Assembly (NCBI GenBank): GCA_016342415.1
Contig: JAEIOD010000002.1
Location: forward strand, 248,001-312,000
Length of the DNA stretch: 64,000 nucleotides
Direction of reading: 5' to 3'
From: Clostridiales bacterium
GTDB taxonomy: Bacteria > Bacillota > Clostridia > Peptostreptococcales > Acidaminobacteraceae
Part shown: positions 8,428 through 15,971 of the stretch, piece after piece
Layout: every line of letters begins with the position of its first letter
How positions within the stretch are numbered: position 1 is the first letter of the stretch
Program-made: the position numbers and the translations under genes
The notes under the pieces: model-generated
Database searches by the model: none
Told to the model about the DNA's origin: nothing
Seen by the model: only the letters and a program-made list of their open reading frames with translations

Positions 8428-10785
8428 TTAAATATGTTGTTCAACTTCACTACGTAGCTGTATGTTATTATGCCAGAACTGAAACTCATCTAGCTTCTGA
8501 GTGACTTTATCATAAACATCAACCTGTTCTTCTGGATCTTTAATTGTAATAATCAAACAGAAATCTTGACTCGCTATTCCTTCCTCACGTTCGACTTTAT
8601 CTTCGATAAATTCTCTATACAAACCCTCAAGTTTTAGATACCACTTTCGATCTGCACCTAACAACTTCACACGATTTGTCTCCGTCATATCTCCCAAGTT
8701 AGCTGTATATTTTTTTACAGGATAAAACTTATTATGGAATTTGATTTTCATTCTTTCTTCTAGTGCAAATTGACTTTTATCAGCATCCATTAATCTCTTG
8801 CTATAATTATCTGTATTTAATAAGTTCTTAGACGTTTTTGGTGCTCTTCCAACTGGGTTCAGTATAATATTCTTACTCGTATCTCTTTCCACTTTTCCAC
8901 CATAAGTACCTAGAGACACATCTATATTAGACTGACAATATTCCGCTTGTTGTGAAGGTTCTAACAATGGATTATAAACTAGGGTCGCCGTTATTTGACC
9001 TTTAAAATAACCATTCTCAATCAAATCTTCAGGCATTGGAAAATCCATTATATCAATGAACTCACCTTTTACCATAGTATCTCGCAAAATTAGAGTTACT
9101 TCAGAAGGATCATTATATAAGATATTTTCAACATCTTTCGGCTTCCCAAAACCCATTTGGTTAATACGTTCTTTTTCAGGGATAACTAATTCGCTTGAAT
9201 ATCTAGATGAGTGTATCATTAAAGCTTTAATCAGTAAAGGATCAAATTCTTCATTCATTTCATGATACAATCCTCCTGCAAGTGCTGTAACCCGAGGTGT
9301 TGAAAAACTTGTACCAACCGCAGACTTAACATTGCCATCTGCTCCATATGATTTAACACCATTTGCAACCATCTCTCCAACTGTATTTTTACCAGCATTC
9401 CCACCATAGTGAACAACCTCTGGCTTTATAATATATGATGGACCTCTCCCAACTCTACTAAAAGGTGATGGATTTTCCTTCACAGCATAATCATGACTAT
9501 TTTGTTTATGTGCTATCGATCCAACTACAATAGATCTAACTGAATCTGCACCTTCATATAATCTACCTTTCGGTAAGTTTTTTACAAAATTCTTGCAATT
9601 TCCTGCCGATTTGCATATTAATACATTGTAGGTGTCCTGTAAATCATCAAGCGCTATACCTAAATCAGAAAAGCAATGATCGTTAATTTCCAATCCCCAA
9701 CTTATTGATAAGTTCCAGATTTTCACTTCTTCATAGTGTCTACTTACCGCTTCTCTAATGTTATGGATAAGTTCAGCTTCACTCTGATTTTCAATTTTTA
9801 AGTTTGGAACAATATTTGCATCCAACAACTTGAATTTTGGAGATTTAACCCAATTCTCACCTTCTAGTTCGTCACCATATTGTACAATCCCTGCAACAAA
9901 AGTTCCATGTGACTTATCTCTTAGATGGTCAGGATACGGTGAGTACTCCTCATTATGTAACCACGGTGATAAATGTGGTATTCTCGAAATACCTGAATCC
10001 AGTACACCGATCATTGTATAATCTTCTTCACCACTTGGCTCTGCAATAGCAACTGCCTCATCATCTTCAAAGAAGTCTAAGCTAACAGTAAAATATGGCA
10101 TTGGTTCAAATGAGAAAATCGCTCTTGAAATATCATCATCTATAATTCCATTTAACACATCAAGTTCTGTTGATTGTATATGATAAACATCATAATTTGA
10201 AGCATAATGCTCCTTCGAATATTCTATATTGTGTTGTCTCAAATATATTTCTAAATGTCTTTGGATTGCAGTGTTGAATTCGTAATTTTGATAGTCAACA
10301 AGTTTTAGCTTATAACTTTTTGCATCCTCTTCAAAATCTACAGAAGGATGAAATGTTTGTATTCCATCAACTGCAGATATTGCATGCTTATACTTTTCAG
10401 TGCTGTTTACTCTAGATTCAATTTCGTCTAAATCTGCAATATTATTGATGTTGATTAGTAATTCATCGTCATTCCTTATACCTACAACAGAGTTATTTCC
10501 ACTAGCTTGGAACAACTCTTTTATCTTATTTCGATGAGTCTTTGCATGAGCCTTATTAGCTAACTTTGCTGACATCATAAATGGAACAAACGAATCCTCA
10601 GACGCATTATCATTCACATACTCTTTGAACCCTTCAATTGATTCAATAAGACTATCCCTACGTTCATATAATTCTTCACCACTCATAACGAATTGCGGTA
10701 GACTACTGCTACCACCACCTTCAGTTCTCATTTCATCTACTTTTCTTTTTCCAAAGAACTTAATTGGTAATTTCTCGTTTGGCAT
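8428..10785 (-). CDS. Cytoplasmic subtilisin-like serine protease (S8 family) paired with an AAA+ ATPase
   Basis: The protein has 785 residues. The peptidase S8 triad is visible: Asp263 in MIGVLDSGIS, His293 in KSHGTFVAGI, Ser493 in GTSFSTPRVTALAGG, with oxyanion Asn396 in CKSAGNCKNF. About 255 residues precede the catalytic domain and ~230 follow it, both unrecognised. There is no signal peptide, so the enzyme should act inside the cell. The start follows GAGGAGG with a good spacing. The gene begins 19 bp after the AAA+ gene and is surely in one operon with it. Such subtilase/AAA+ pairs recur in variable regions and may form a regulated protease; a role in defence is a hypothesis here, not shown by sequence. 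Confidence 0.85.
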   Translation of the reverse strand: MPNEKLPIKFFGKRKVDEMRTEGGGSSSLPQFVMSGEELYERRDSLIESIEGFKEYVNDNASEDSFVPFMMSAKLANKAHAKTHRNKIKELFQASGNNSVVGIRNDDELLININNIADLDEIESRVNSTEKYKHAISAVDGIQTFHPSVDFEEDAKSYKLKLVDYQNYEFNTAIQRHLEIYLRQHNIEYSKEHYASNYDVYHIQSTELDVLNGIIDDDISRAIFSFEPMPYFTVSLDFFEDDEAVAIAEPSGEEDYTMIGVLDSGISRIPHLSPWLHNEEYSPYPDHLRDKSHGTFVAGIVQYGDELEGENWVKSPKFKLLDANIVPNLKIENQSEAELIHNIREAVSRHYEEVKIWNLSISWGLEINDHCFSDLGIALDDLQDTYNVLICKSAGNCKNFVKNLPKGRLYEGADSVRSIVVGSIAHKQNSHDYAVKENPSPFSRVGRGPSYIIKPEVVHYGGNAGKNTVGEMVANGVKSYGADGNVKSAVGTSFSTPRVTALAGGLYHEMNEEFDPLLIKALMIHSSRYSSELVIPEKERINQMGFGKPKDVENILYNDPSEVTLILRDTMVKGEFIDIMDFPMPEDLIENGYFKGQITATLVYNPLLEPSQQAEYCQSNIDVSLGTYGGKVERDTSKNIILNPVGRAPKTSKNLLNTDNYSKRLMDADKSQFALEERMKIKFHNKFYPVKKYTANLGDMTETNRVKLLGADRKWYLKLEGLYREFIEDKVEREEGIASQDFCLIITIKDPEEQVDVYDKVTQKLDEFQFWHNNIQLRSEVEQHI

Positions 10786-10804
10786 ATTGATCCTCCTCTC
10801 TAAT

Positions 10805-11902
10805 CTAAACAGAAACTATTTTTGACACCTCACGAATTTTTCTCAAAGATATATTTAAGTTTTCACTAATCTCCCTCTGAGTAACTCCATGATTTTGCAT
10901 AAATTTAATAAGATCACCTTCATCACTAATTGTGTGATGAATAAACAAATATACTTCTTTCAAAACTTCCCAATGATATACTTTTTCATTACTATAAAGT
11001 ATACTTTTACGAATACTATTTGTAATTATCGTATTAACATTTGAATGACTTAAACCTTTCATAGAATCACAAACCAAGCTCAGTTTCTTGTCATTTTTGC
11101 AAAAATTATTATCTACACCTGCAAGTAACATTTCGATTAACACTTCAACTTCAGACACTTTGGGTAGATCCAACATAATAGTCCGAGTAAACCTTCTCCA
11201 AATTGCTGGATCTAAAAGTTTGTGATGATTTGTCGCTGCTATCATAATAACATCAGGACCTAAAGAATCTATATTTTGTATTAAGCTATTCACAACTCTT
11301 TTTAATTCTCCAAGTTCATGCTTGTCATCACGCATTTTTGCAACTACATCAAATTCATCTAGAAATAGTATACATTCACGGTTTTTTGCATAGTCAAATA
11401 CTTTACGAATATTCTTAGCTGTACTTCCTAATAATGAAGAAACGAGCGAATCTAATCTAACAGTTACTAATGGTAAACCCGTTCTATTAGATATTAATCT
11501 TGCCAAAGAAGTCTTTCCACAACCAGGGGGACCATAAAAAAGAATAGACGAATTCGAGTATACTCCTCTTTTCAATAACATATCTCTCTTACTATACTCT
11601 TTTATAAGCGCCTCAACTTCATCAAGAAGATAATGATTCATAATTAAATGTTGTTCATTTTCTTCAGGGTAGGATATATCAACCATTGCCATTCTGCTAT
11701 CTCTATCAACTGGAGTTGTAGCAAATTCATCCAGAGAGGTTAACCTCCCCTTCTTCTTATCCAAAATATCATATATTCTATCAGAAAGTTTTACTTCGTC
11801 ATCTTTCTTTAAATTTCCAGCTAACACTTGAGCGTAGTTATAAACTTTTTGCTTATCACCACTAATGCCACCTTCAATAATTTTAATCAGTTCTGTAAAC
11901 AT
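10805..11902 (-). CDS. AAA+ ATPase, partner of the downstream subtilase
   Basis: The protein has 365 residues from the chosen start. It has Walker A GPPGCGKT (about 124-131), Walker B ILFLDEFD (about 178-185), sensor-type IMIAATNHH and arginine finger region DPAIWRRFTRTI, the layout of classical AAA proteins. The C-terminus carries a small helix-turn-helix-like segment (VTQREISENLNISLRKIREVSK). I chose the ATG at 11900-11902, because GGAGGTG lies 7 bp upstream and inside the first five codons of the longer frame. AAA+ proteins remodel or feed substrates to partners; here the partner should be the protease encoded 19 bp downstream. This is the first gene of a two-gene operon. Confidence 0.85.
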   Translation of the reverse strand: MFTELIKIIEGGISGDKQKVYNYAQVLAGNLKKDDEVKLSDRIYDILDKKKGRLTSLDEFATTPVDRDSRMAMVDISYPEENEQHLIMNHYLLDEVEALIKEYSKRDMLLKRGVYSNSSILFYGPPGCGKTSLARLISNRTGLPLVTVRLDSLVSSLLGSTAKNIRKVFDYAKNRECILFLDEFDVVAKMRDDKHELGELKRVVNSLIQNIDSLGPDVIMIAATNHHKLLDPAIWRRFTRTIMLDLPKVSEVEVLIEMLLAGVDNNFCKNDKKLSLVCDSMKGLSHSNVNTIITNSIRKSILYSNEKVYHWEVLKEVYLFIHHTISDEGDLIKFMQNHGVTQREISENLNISLRKIREVSKIVSV

Positions 11903-12350
11903 TACATGCACCTCCATCTACACTATATATCAACTCGTTACAATTATCAATGTATATGTTACATTCTAACCATTTTCGTTACCATTTAAACATATTACGT
12001 TATATAGATACCGATAATCGTTCGTCGAACACTTCCTTTTTAAATATAAACTAGAGTATATATCTACAATATTTCTAACACAACGACACTCTGAATCCCT
12101 TGCAATTACAACACAACTCATTCACAAGAGATTCAAGCATCATCATGATTTATACCAATTCTGCAAACGTGGTACAGTGTAGCATGAACTTGTCTATGCC
12201 GAAGGCAGTTGTATACTTATCTCTGAGTAGCTTTCGATTTTGAGTACTAATAAACCTTCAGCTAAAACTGAGTTTATTCATGACATAGAAGCAACATCAA
12301 CATCCGCTAAACTTACACCAATGGTAGATGGTGTACATATAGGTAAAACA
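11903..12350. other. 450-bp stretch without a convincing gene
   Basis: It contains the promoter region of the AAA+/subtilase operon and a 7-bp inverted repeat, TACACCA/TGGTGTA (about 12312-12333), downstream of the HIRAN gene. A short plus-strand frame beginning at 12240 overlaps the HIRAN gene and has no ribosome-binding site, so I do not count it. Confidence 0.4.
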
Positions 12351-12824
12351 TCATCTGTGTATAGTAGAGATAACATATGTCAAATTAAGGCCAAGATTAC
12401 CCCTAGAATATTCTTGTCCTGTTACATGCGAATGTAGAATATGAACAACTCCACCTACTTTAATAAGCTGATTAGCAACTTCGGCAATGCTCTTTGATAA
12501 ATACCCCAACTTTAGATTATAAGTCTGTTCTCCAACAAATGCATTGGCAACAACAGCTATTGCATTAGGATCATAAGGATTAGAAGGTTCTCTTACAGCT
12601 TCTATTTTATATTCGTATGATTCGAGGCACAGCAATTCTTTTAGTGTCTTTTGATGATAAGAGATGCCTCTAACCTTTGTATGCTTTCGATATACTTTAC
12701 TACGCATTATTGCCCATGAAAGGCATAAGGCTTCTGAGAATGACTTCACATCTGATTCTCGGTAAAGCTTATGTGCATATTTCATGATGAAGCTCAGCTG
12801 CATATTGAATTGATTACGATTCAT
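12351..12824 (-). CDS. HIRAN-domain protein
   Basis: The protein has 157 residues. Residues ~50-145 match the HIRAN fold: VRGISYHQKTL, then YEYKIEAVREPSNPYDPNAIAVV and LGYLSKSIAEVANQLI. The EPxNPYDPNAI motif is the family's best marker. HIRAN domains bind DNA ends or damaged DNA and occur alone or fused to helicases and nucleases. The stand-alone form is common on plasmids and integrated elements. It lies just downstream of radC and the short recombinase on the same strand, suggesting a DNA-processing cassette. The ATG at 12822-12824 is preceded by AAAGGAAGGTAGTT. Confidence 0.8.
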   Translation of the reverse strand: MNRNQFNMQLSFIMKYAHKLYRESDVKSFSEALCLSWAIMRSKVYRKHTKVRGISYHQKTLKELLCLESYEYKIEAVREPSNPYDPNAIAVVANAFVGEQTYNLKLGYLSKSIAEVANQLIKVGGVVHILHSHVTGQEYSRGNLGLNLTYVISTIHR

Positions 12825-12845
12825 AACTACCTTCCTTTCTATTCA

Positions 12846-12890
12846 AAAACGACAAAAGCCCTCATTAACGTTATTACGTCAACAAAGGCT
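12846..12890 (-). terminator. Possible terminator after radC
   Basis: On the minus strand, AGCC...GGCT arms enclose a TTGACG/CGTTAA stem and are followed by a T-rich tail (TTTTGTCGTTTTT). The stem has bulges, so strength is uncertain. Confidence 0.4.
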
Positions 12891-13503
12891 ACAACAATTC
12901 ATTCTCTTTAAAGCTATAATAAGTATCACCAATTATGATATGATCGAGTACTTTTATTCCTATTAGTTTGCCAGCGTCAACAAGTCTTTTAGTAATACTT
13001 TCATCTTCTCTTGATGGTTTAACATCCATACTGGGGTGATTGTGGACACATATGATATTTGCTATTCCACCATGTCTAAGTACATATCCAAAAACTTCAC
13101 GAGGATGGACTATAGATGCATTCAACGAACCTTTAGAAACCATAAAAGTATCTACAACAACATTCTTTGTATCCAACAACAATATGTGAAACTCTTCATG
13201 CTTTAAGTAACCAATTACCGGTTTCATCATCTTATATACTTCATTAGGAGAGCTTATCTTTATCCTTTGAACATTGTAGTTGTTAATGACCAATCGTTTG
13301 ATTAACTCCTGTATAATTTGAATCTTATCTGCTGTTTTTGGACCTATACCAGCAACAGACATTAACTCACTCTGGGTTGTATTGTAAATGATATCTGGTA
13401 ATGATTTCTCATCAAACAAAGAATCTATTGTCGTTGCATTTGATTCTCTAACTAATAACCTCATTAATTCCTTATCTGATAGTGAAGTTGTATTTTGATA
13501 CAT
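12889..13503 (-). CDS. radC: RadC-family JAB1/MPN domain protein
   Basis: The product has 204 residues. An N-terminal helix-hairpin-helix segment (ELMSVAGIGPKTADKIQIIQ) precedes the JAMM metal-binding motif HNHPSMDVKPSREDESIT, typical of RadC/YeeS proteins; the upstream conserved Glu should lie in HEEFHILLLD. I chose the ATG at 13501-13503, which has GAAGGAGG 7 bp upstream; a longer frame starting 45 bp earlier lacks such a site. Despite the historical name, a repair function for RadC is not established. Copies on mobile elements are frequent. It sits between the HIRAN gene and a short recombinase gene, all on the minus strand. Confidence 0.85.
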   Translation of the reverse strand: MYQNTTSLSDKELMRLLVRESNATTIDSLFDEKSLPDIIYNTTQSELMSVAGIGPKTADKIQIIQELIKRLVINNYNVQRIKISSPNEVYKMMKPVIGYLKHEEFHILLLDTKNVVVDTFMVSKGSLNASIVHPREVFGYVLRHGGIANIICVHNHPSMDVKPSREDESITKRLVDAGKLIGIKVLDHIIIGDTYYSFKENELL

Positions 13504-13576
13504 AACTGTTCCTCCTTCATTATTATCAGCAGCGTCCATTTGCCACATGATTTACTTATTGCACATTTTCATTTAC

Positions 13577-14122
13577 TTACAATGTAAATTCCTCCATAGC
13601 ATCATCCATCATATCTTGGGTTATACCAATGTACTTTAATGTCACACTAGGACTTGAATGATTGAATAACTTCTGTAGAAGCGCTATATCTTTAGTTTTC
13701 TGATAGAAGTGATAACCAAAAGTCTTCCTCAGCGTATGCGTGCCTATCTCCGAAAGCCCAACAGAAGCAGCAACAGAATTCAGTATCCTGTATGCCTGCA
13801 CTCGACTTATTGGTTTACCTGTATGATGACGTGATGTGAATAGATGCTCTTCAACGTCCATCCAACTAGTATATGTTTTAAACTCATGCTGAAGATTACT
13901 GTTCACAAGAAATCTCTTACGCTTACCAGTCTTAGTTTCAACAACTGTTATATGACTGACGTTAGCAACATCACATACTCTAAGTTTCAATATGTCTGAT
14001 ATTCTTAAACCAGTATTGATTCCAACAACGAATAAGAGGTAGTCTCTTAAACTTCTTTTGTGTAACTCAACTTTCATAACTTCAATCATATGAAGCTCTC
14101 TAATTGGCTGTACATAGTTCAT
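13577..14122 (-). CDS. Short tyrosine recombinase (XerC/D-like catalytic domain only)
   Basis: The product has 181 residues, about the catalytic domain alone. Active-site residues are present: Arg in NTGLRISDIL, Lys in TKTGKRKRFL, HTLRKTFG (His-x-x-Arg), His in LFNHSSPSVTLKYIG and the Tyr of that same motif. The N-terminal core-binding (SAM-like) domain of full integrases is missing. The chosen ATG (14120-14122) has AAAGGAGG 5 bp upstream. Such short recombinases are typical of plasmids and integrated elements and may resolve multimers. It is distinct from the element's integrase at 21897-22973. Confidence 0.85.
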   Translation of the reverse strand: MNYVQPIRELHMIEVMKVELHKRSLRDYLLFVVGINTGLRISDILKLRVCDVANVSHITVVETKTGKRKRFLVNSNLQHEFKTYTSWMDVEEHLFTSRHHTGKPISRVQAYRILNSVAASVGLSEIGTHTLRKTFGYHFYQKTKDIALLQKLFNHSSPSVTLKYIGITQDMMDDAMEEFTL

Positions 14123-14284
14123 GTTTGCCTCCTTTATTTTCATCTGTTATGTTACATGGAAAGTAAAAGCCACAACCGATATGTTACACTCAGTCATGGC
14201 TCGATTTGCAAGTGGGACTATTGCTTGATTACGGGATTAATGACAAGTAACAAAATGTGTATTGTGTTACATTCATCACTCAGT

Positions 14285-14781
14285 CTACTTATCAAACAAC
14301 TTAAACAATCCCTTCAATGAATCACCACCTTTATCAATGACAGTTTCACCTGATGTTCTTACAGCACGCGAAGTATACGATGTAACATCACGGATGCCTT
14401 TAAGACCCACTTTAATGATTGTTGCACTTGTATCAACAACGCATACACCTAGAGATTCAATAAACTCCCCTGATTGTTCTACAGCAGATGCACCTACATC
14501 AACAGCAGACTTGCTCGTCTTAATTAAACACCATCAATTACTTTCTCCTGACCATAGTTACTAACCTTTTCAAGTACACTTTTGGATCCAACTTGACTAG
14601 TATTCTCGGATATTTTATCAAGCTGTTGTTGATACATCTTCAACAAGGTTTCGTCACCAGTTGTATCTAGTCCTAACTTTGTAGAGAGTTCTACCCTAGC
14701 CTTTAAAGCTTCTAGTTTTGAAATCAAATCTTCTGCTTTCTTGATTCTTTTTACTGCCTTCTGTTCTTTAAAACTTTTCAT
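14285..14781 (-). pseudogene. Frameshifted small coiled-coil protein gene
   Basis: A good start (AGGAGGATACGAAA-ATG) opens an 85-codon frame rich in charged, helical sequence (KEQKAVKRIKKAEDLISKLEALKAR). It ends at a TAA at 14524-14526. Directly after, in the -1 frame, an equally well-formed sequence continues for ~80 codons (TSKSAVDVGASAVEQSGEF ... SLKGLFKLFDK) to a TAG at 14285-14287 without a start codon of its own. The simplest reading is one ~165-residue gene broken by a single indel. No classical slippery heptamer sits at the junction, so programmed frameshifting is unlikely. The function was not recognised. Confidence 0.6.
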
Positions 14782-14900
14782 TTTCGTATCCTCCTAATTG
14801 TTGTGTAGCTTCCTAATTAACTCAATACCAATCAATTATTAACATCCATAATTACCACATCCTTTCAACGATCTAGTTCATTCACCTTACTTTTAGACGT

Positions 14901-14967
14901 AAAAAAGAGCAGTAGTCATAACAACTCTGCTCACATAGGAGGGTCGGGCATCAAACGCCAACTCTCC
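14901..14967 (-). terminator. Terminator preceded by a GC-rich hairpin (possible small RNA 3' end)
   Basis: Minus strand: a GAGCAG/CTGCTC stem (14907-14912 with 14927-14932) is followed by six Ts (14901-14906), a standard terminator. Just upstream of it in transcription order is a second, stronger hairpin, GGAGAGTTGGC with GCCCGACCCTCC (14938-14967), loop about 7 nt. The two lie ~120 bp downstream of the broken gene at 15087-15757, so they may end its transcript or form a short non-coding RNA. Confidence 0.5.
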
Positions 14968-15086
14968 ATCATATTAATATACTTAGTACTGGTAGGATTT
15001 ATATCCCATTTTACCGTTCTATAGGTTTTCTGATACTCTAATCCCTATATATATCTGTGTATTTTTATGCTCTATATAAGTAATCC

Positions 15087-15757
15087 CTAGTTATCTGAAG
15101 ATGCATCTGCCTTTAATTTACTAAGACCTGATTCATCAATACTTACTACCGATATCTTTAAAGCACTGTCAACAATAAACAACTTATCAATGCAATTCAG
15201 TATAATCTTATCAAAGCTCCTTTTGTCATCTGCAAACCATTCAGTTGATCTTTCTTTGATATCATCAACATTAAGTATTGAAGTGTGAATGAAAACATAT
15301 AACCAATTGGCATTAAATACTTCATATAAACTATTCAGTTTCACAGTTTTTTCACGAATACTTATTGCAGCCATATCTAAGTACCTACTTGTATTAGTCA
15401 TCCCATCGTACTCTCTGTATTATGTAAAACCATCACGGACTTTTATTCTGCCTTCAATTCTTTTACCAAATCGCTTTTCTGCTTCCTCTTTAATTATTGC
15501 TCCATCAAGTCCTTTACCAAAATATTCATTGATGATGAACCTTTGCTCTCCGTACTTAGAAGTAATTGCTCTCCGTACTTAGAAGTAATTGCTTCAGTTA
15601 CTTCTATTCCAACACCTAAGTCTCGTGACTGAAAATCAGGTTTTTCATAACTCTTTTCGTCTGTTAACATCACCTTAAGATTACTATCATAGAATCTAAC
15701 TAAACTTAGAATTGCATACTTTTCAAAGAAATCTTTCGAGTACATAATCAACCTCAC
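15087..15757 (-). pseudogene. Broken gene for a ~220-residue protein with a PD-(D/E)XK-like motif
   Basis: Two frames (15494-15757 and 15087-15401) are pieces of one gene. The first begins MRLIMYSKDFFEKYAIL and contains EKPDFQSRDLGVGIEVTEAI, a spacing reminiscent of PD-(D/E)XK nuclease cores. A perfect 23-bp tandem duplication at 15545-15590 then throws it out of frame. Removing one unit restores RFIINEYFGKGLDGAII...RIEGRIKVRDGFT, which reaches an in-frame TAA at 15420-15422. Seven codons later the same frame continues as the second piece (SRYLDMAAISIREKTVKLNSLYEVF ... FDKIILNCIDKLFIVD). So there are two lesions, a duplication and a nonsense codon. The nuclease reading is tentative. Confidence 0.65.
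15545..15590. repeat. Perfect 23-bp tandem duplication
   Basis: Two identical adjacent 23-bp units (15545-15567 and 15568-15590), beginning GCTCTCCGTACTTAGAAG, lie inside a coding sequence. Because 23 is not a multiple of three, it shifts the frame. Confidence 0.9.
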
Positions 15758-15971
15758 TACTTTTAATTATACATATGGAATCCCTGAAAGCTCCATCTTC
15801 ATTCCATAGATTTTAAGTCACTCACGATATTTTCCTTAATCATTCATAATATAGCTCATTCAGTACCAAAAGTCTTTAAATGGTTCATATAGAATACTTT
15901 CTGTAGGAGCATACCAACTTTTCTACCGATTTCACTTCAACATATTTGACTCTATATCAAATAAGATTATG

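Noticed and set aside
12240-12437. 65-codon plus-strand frame
   Set aside because: Overlaps the 3' end of the HIRAN gene and has no ribosome-binding site.
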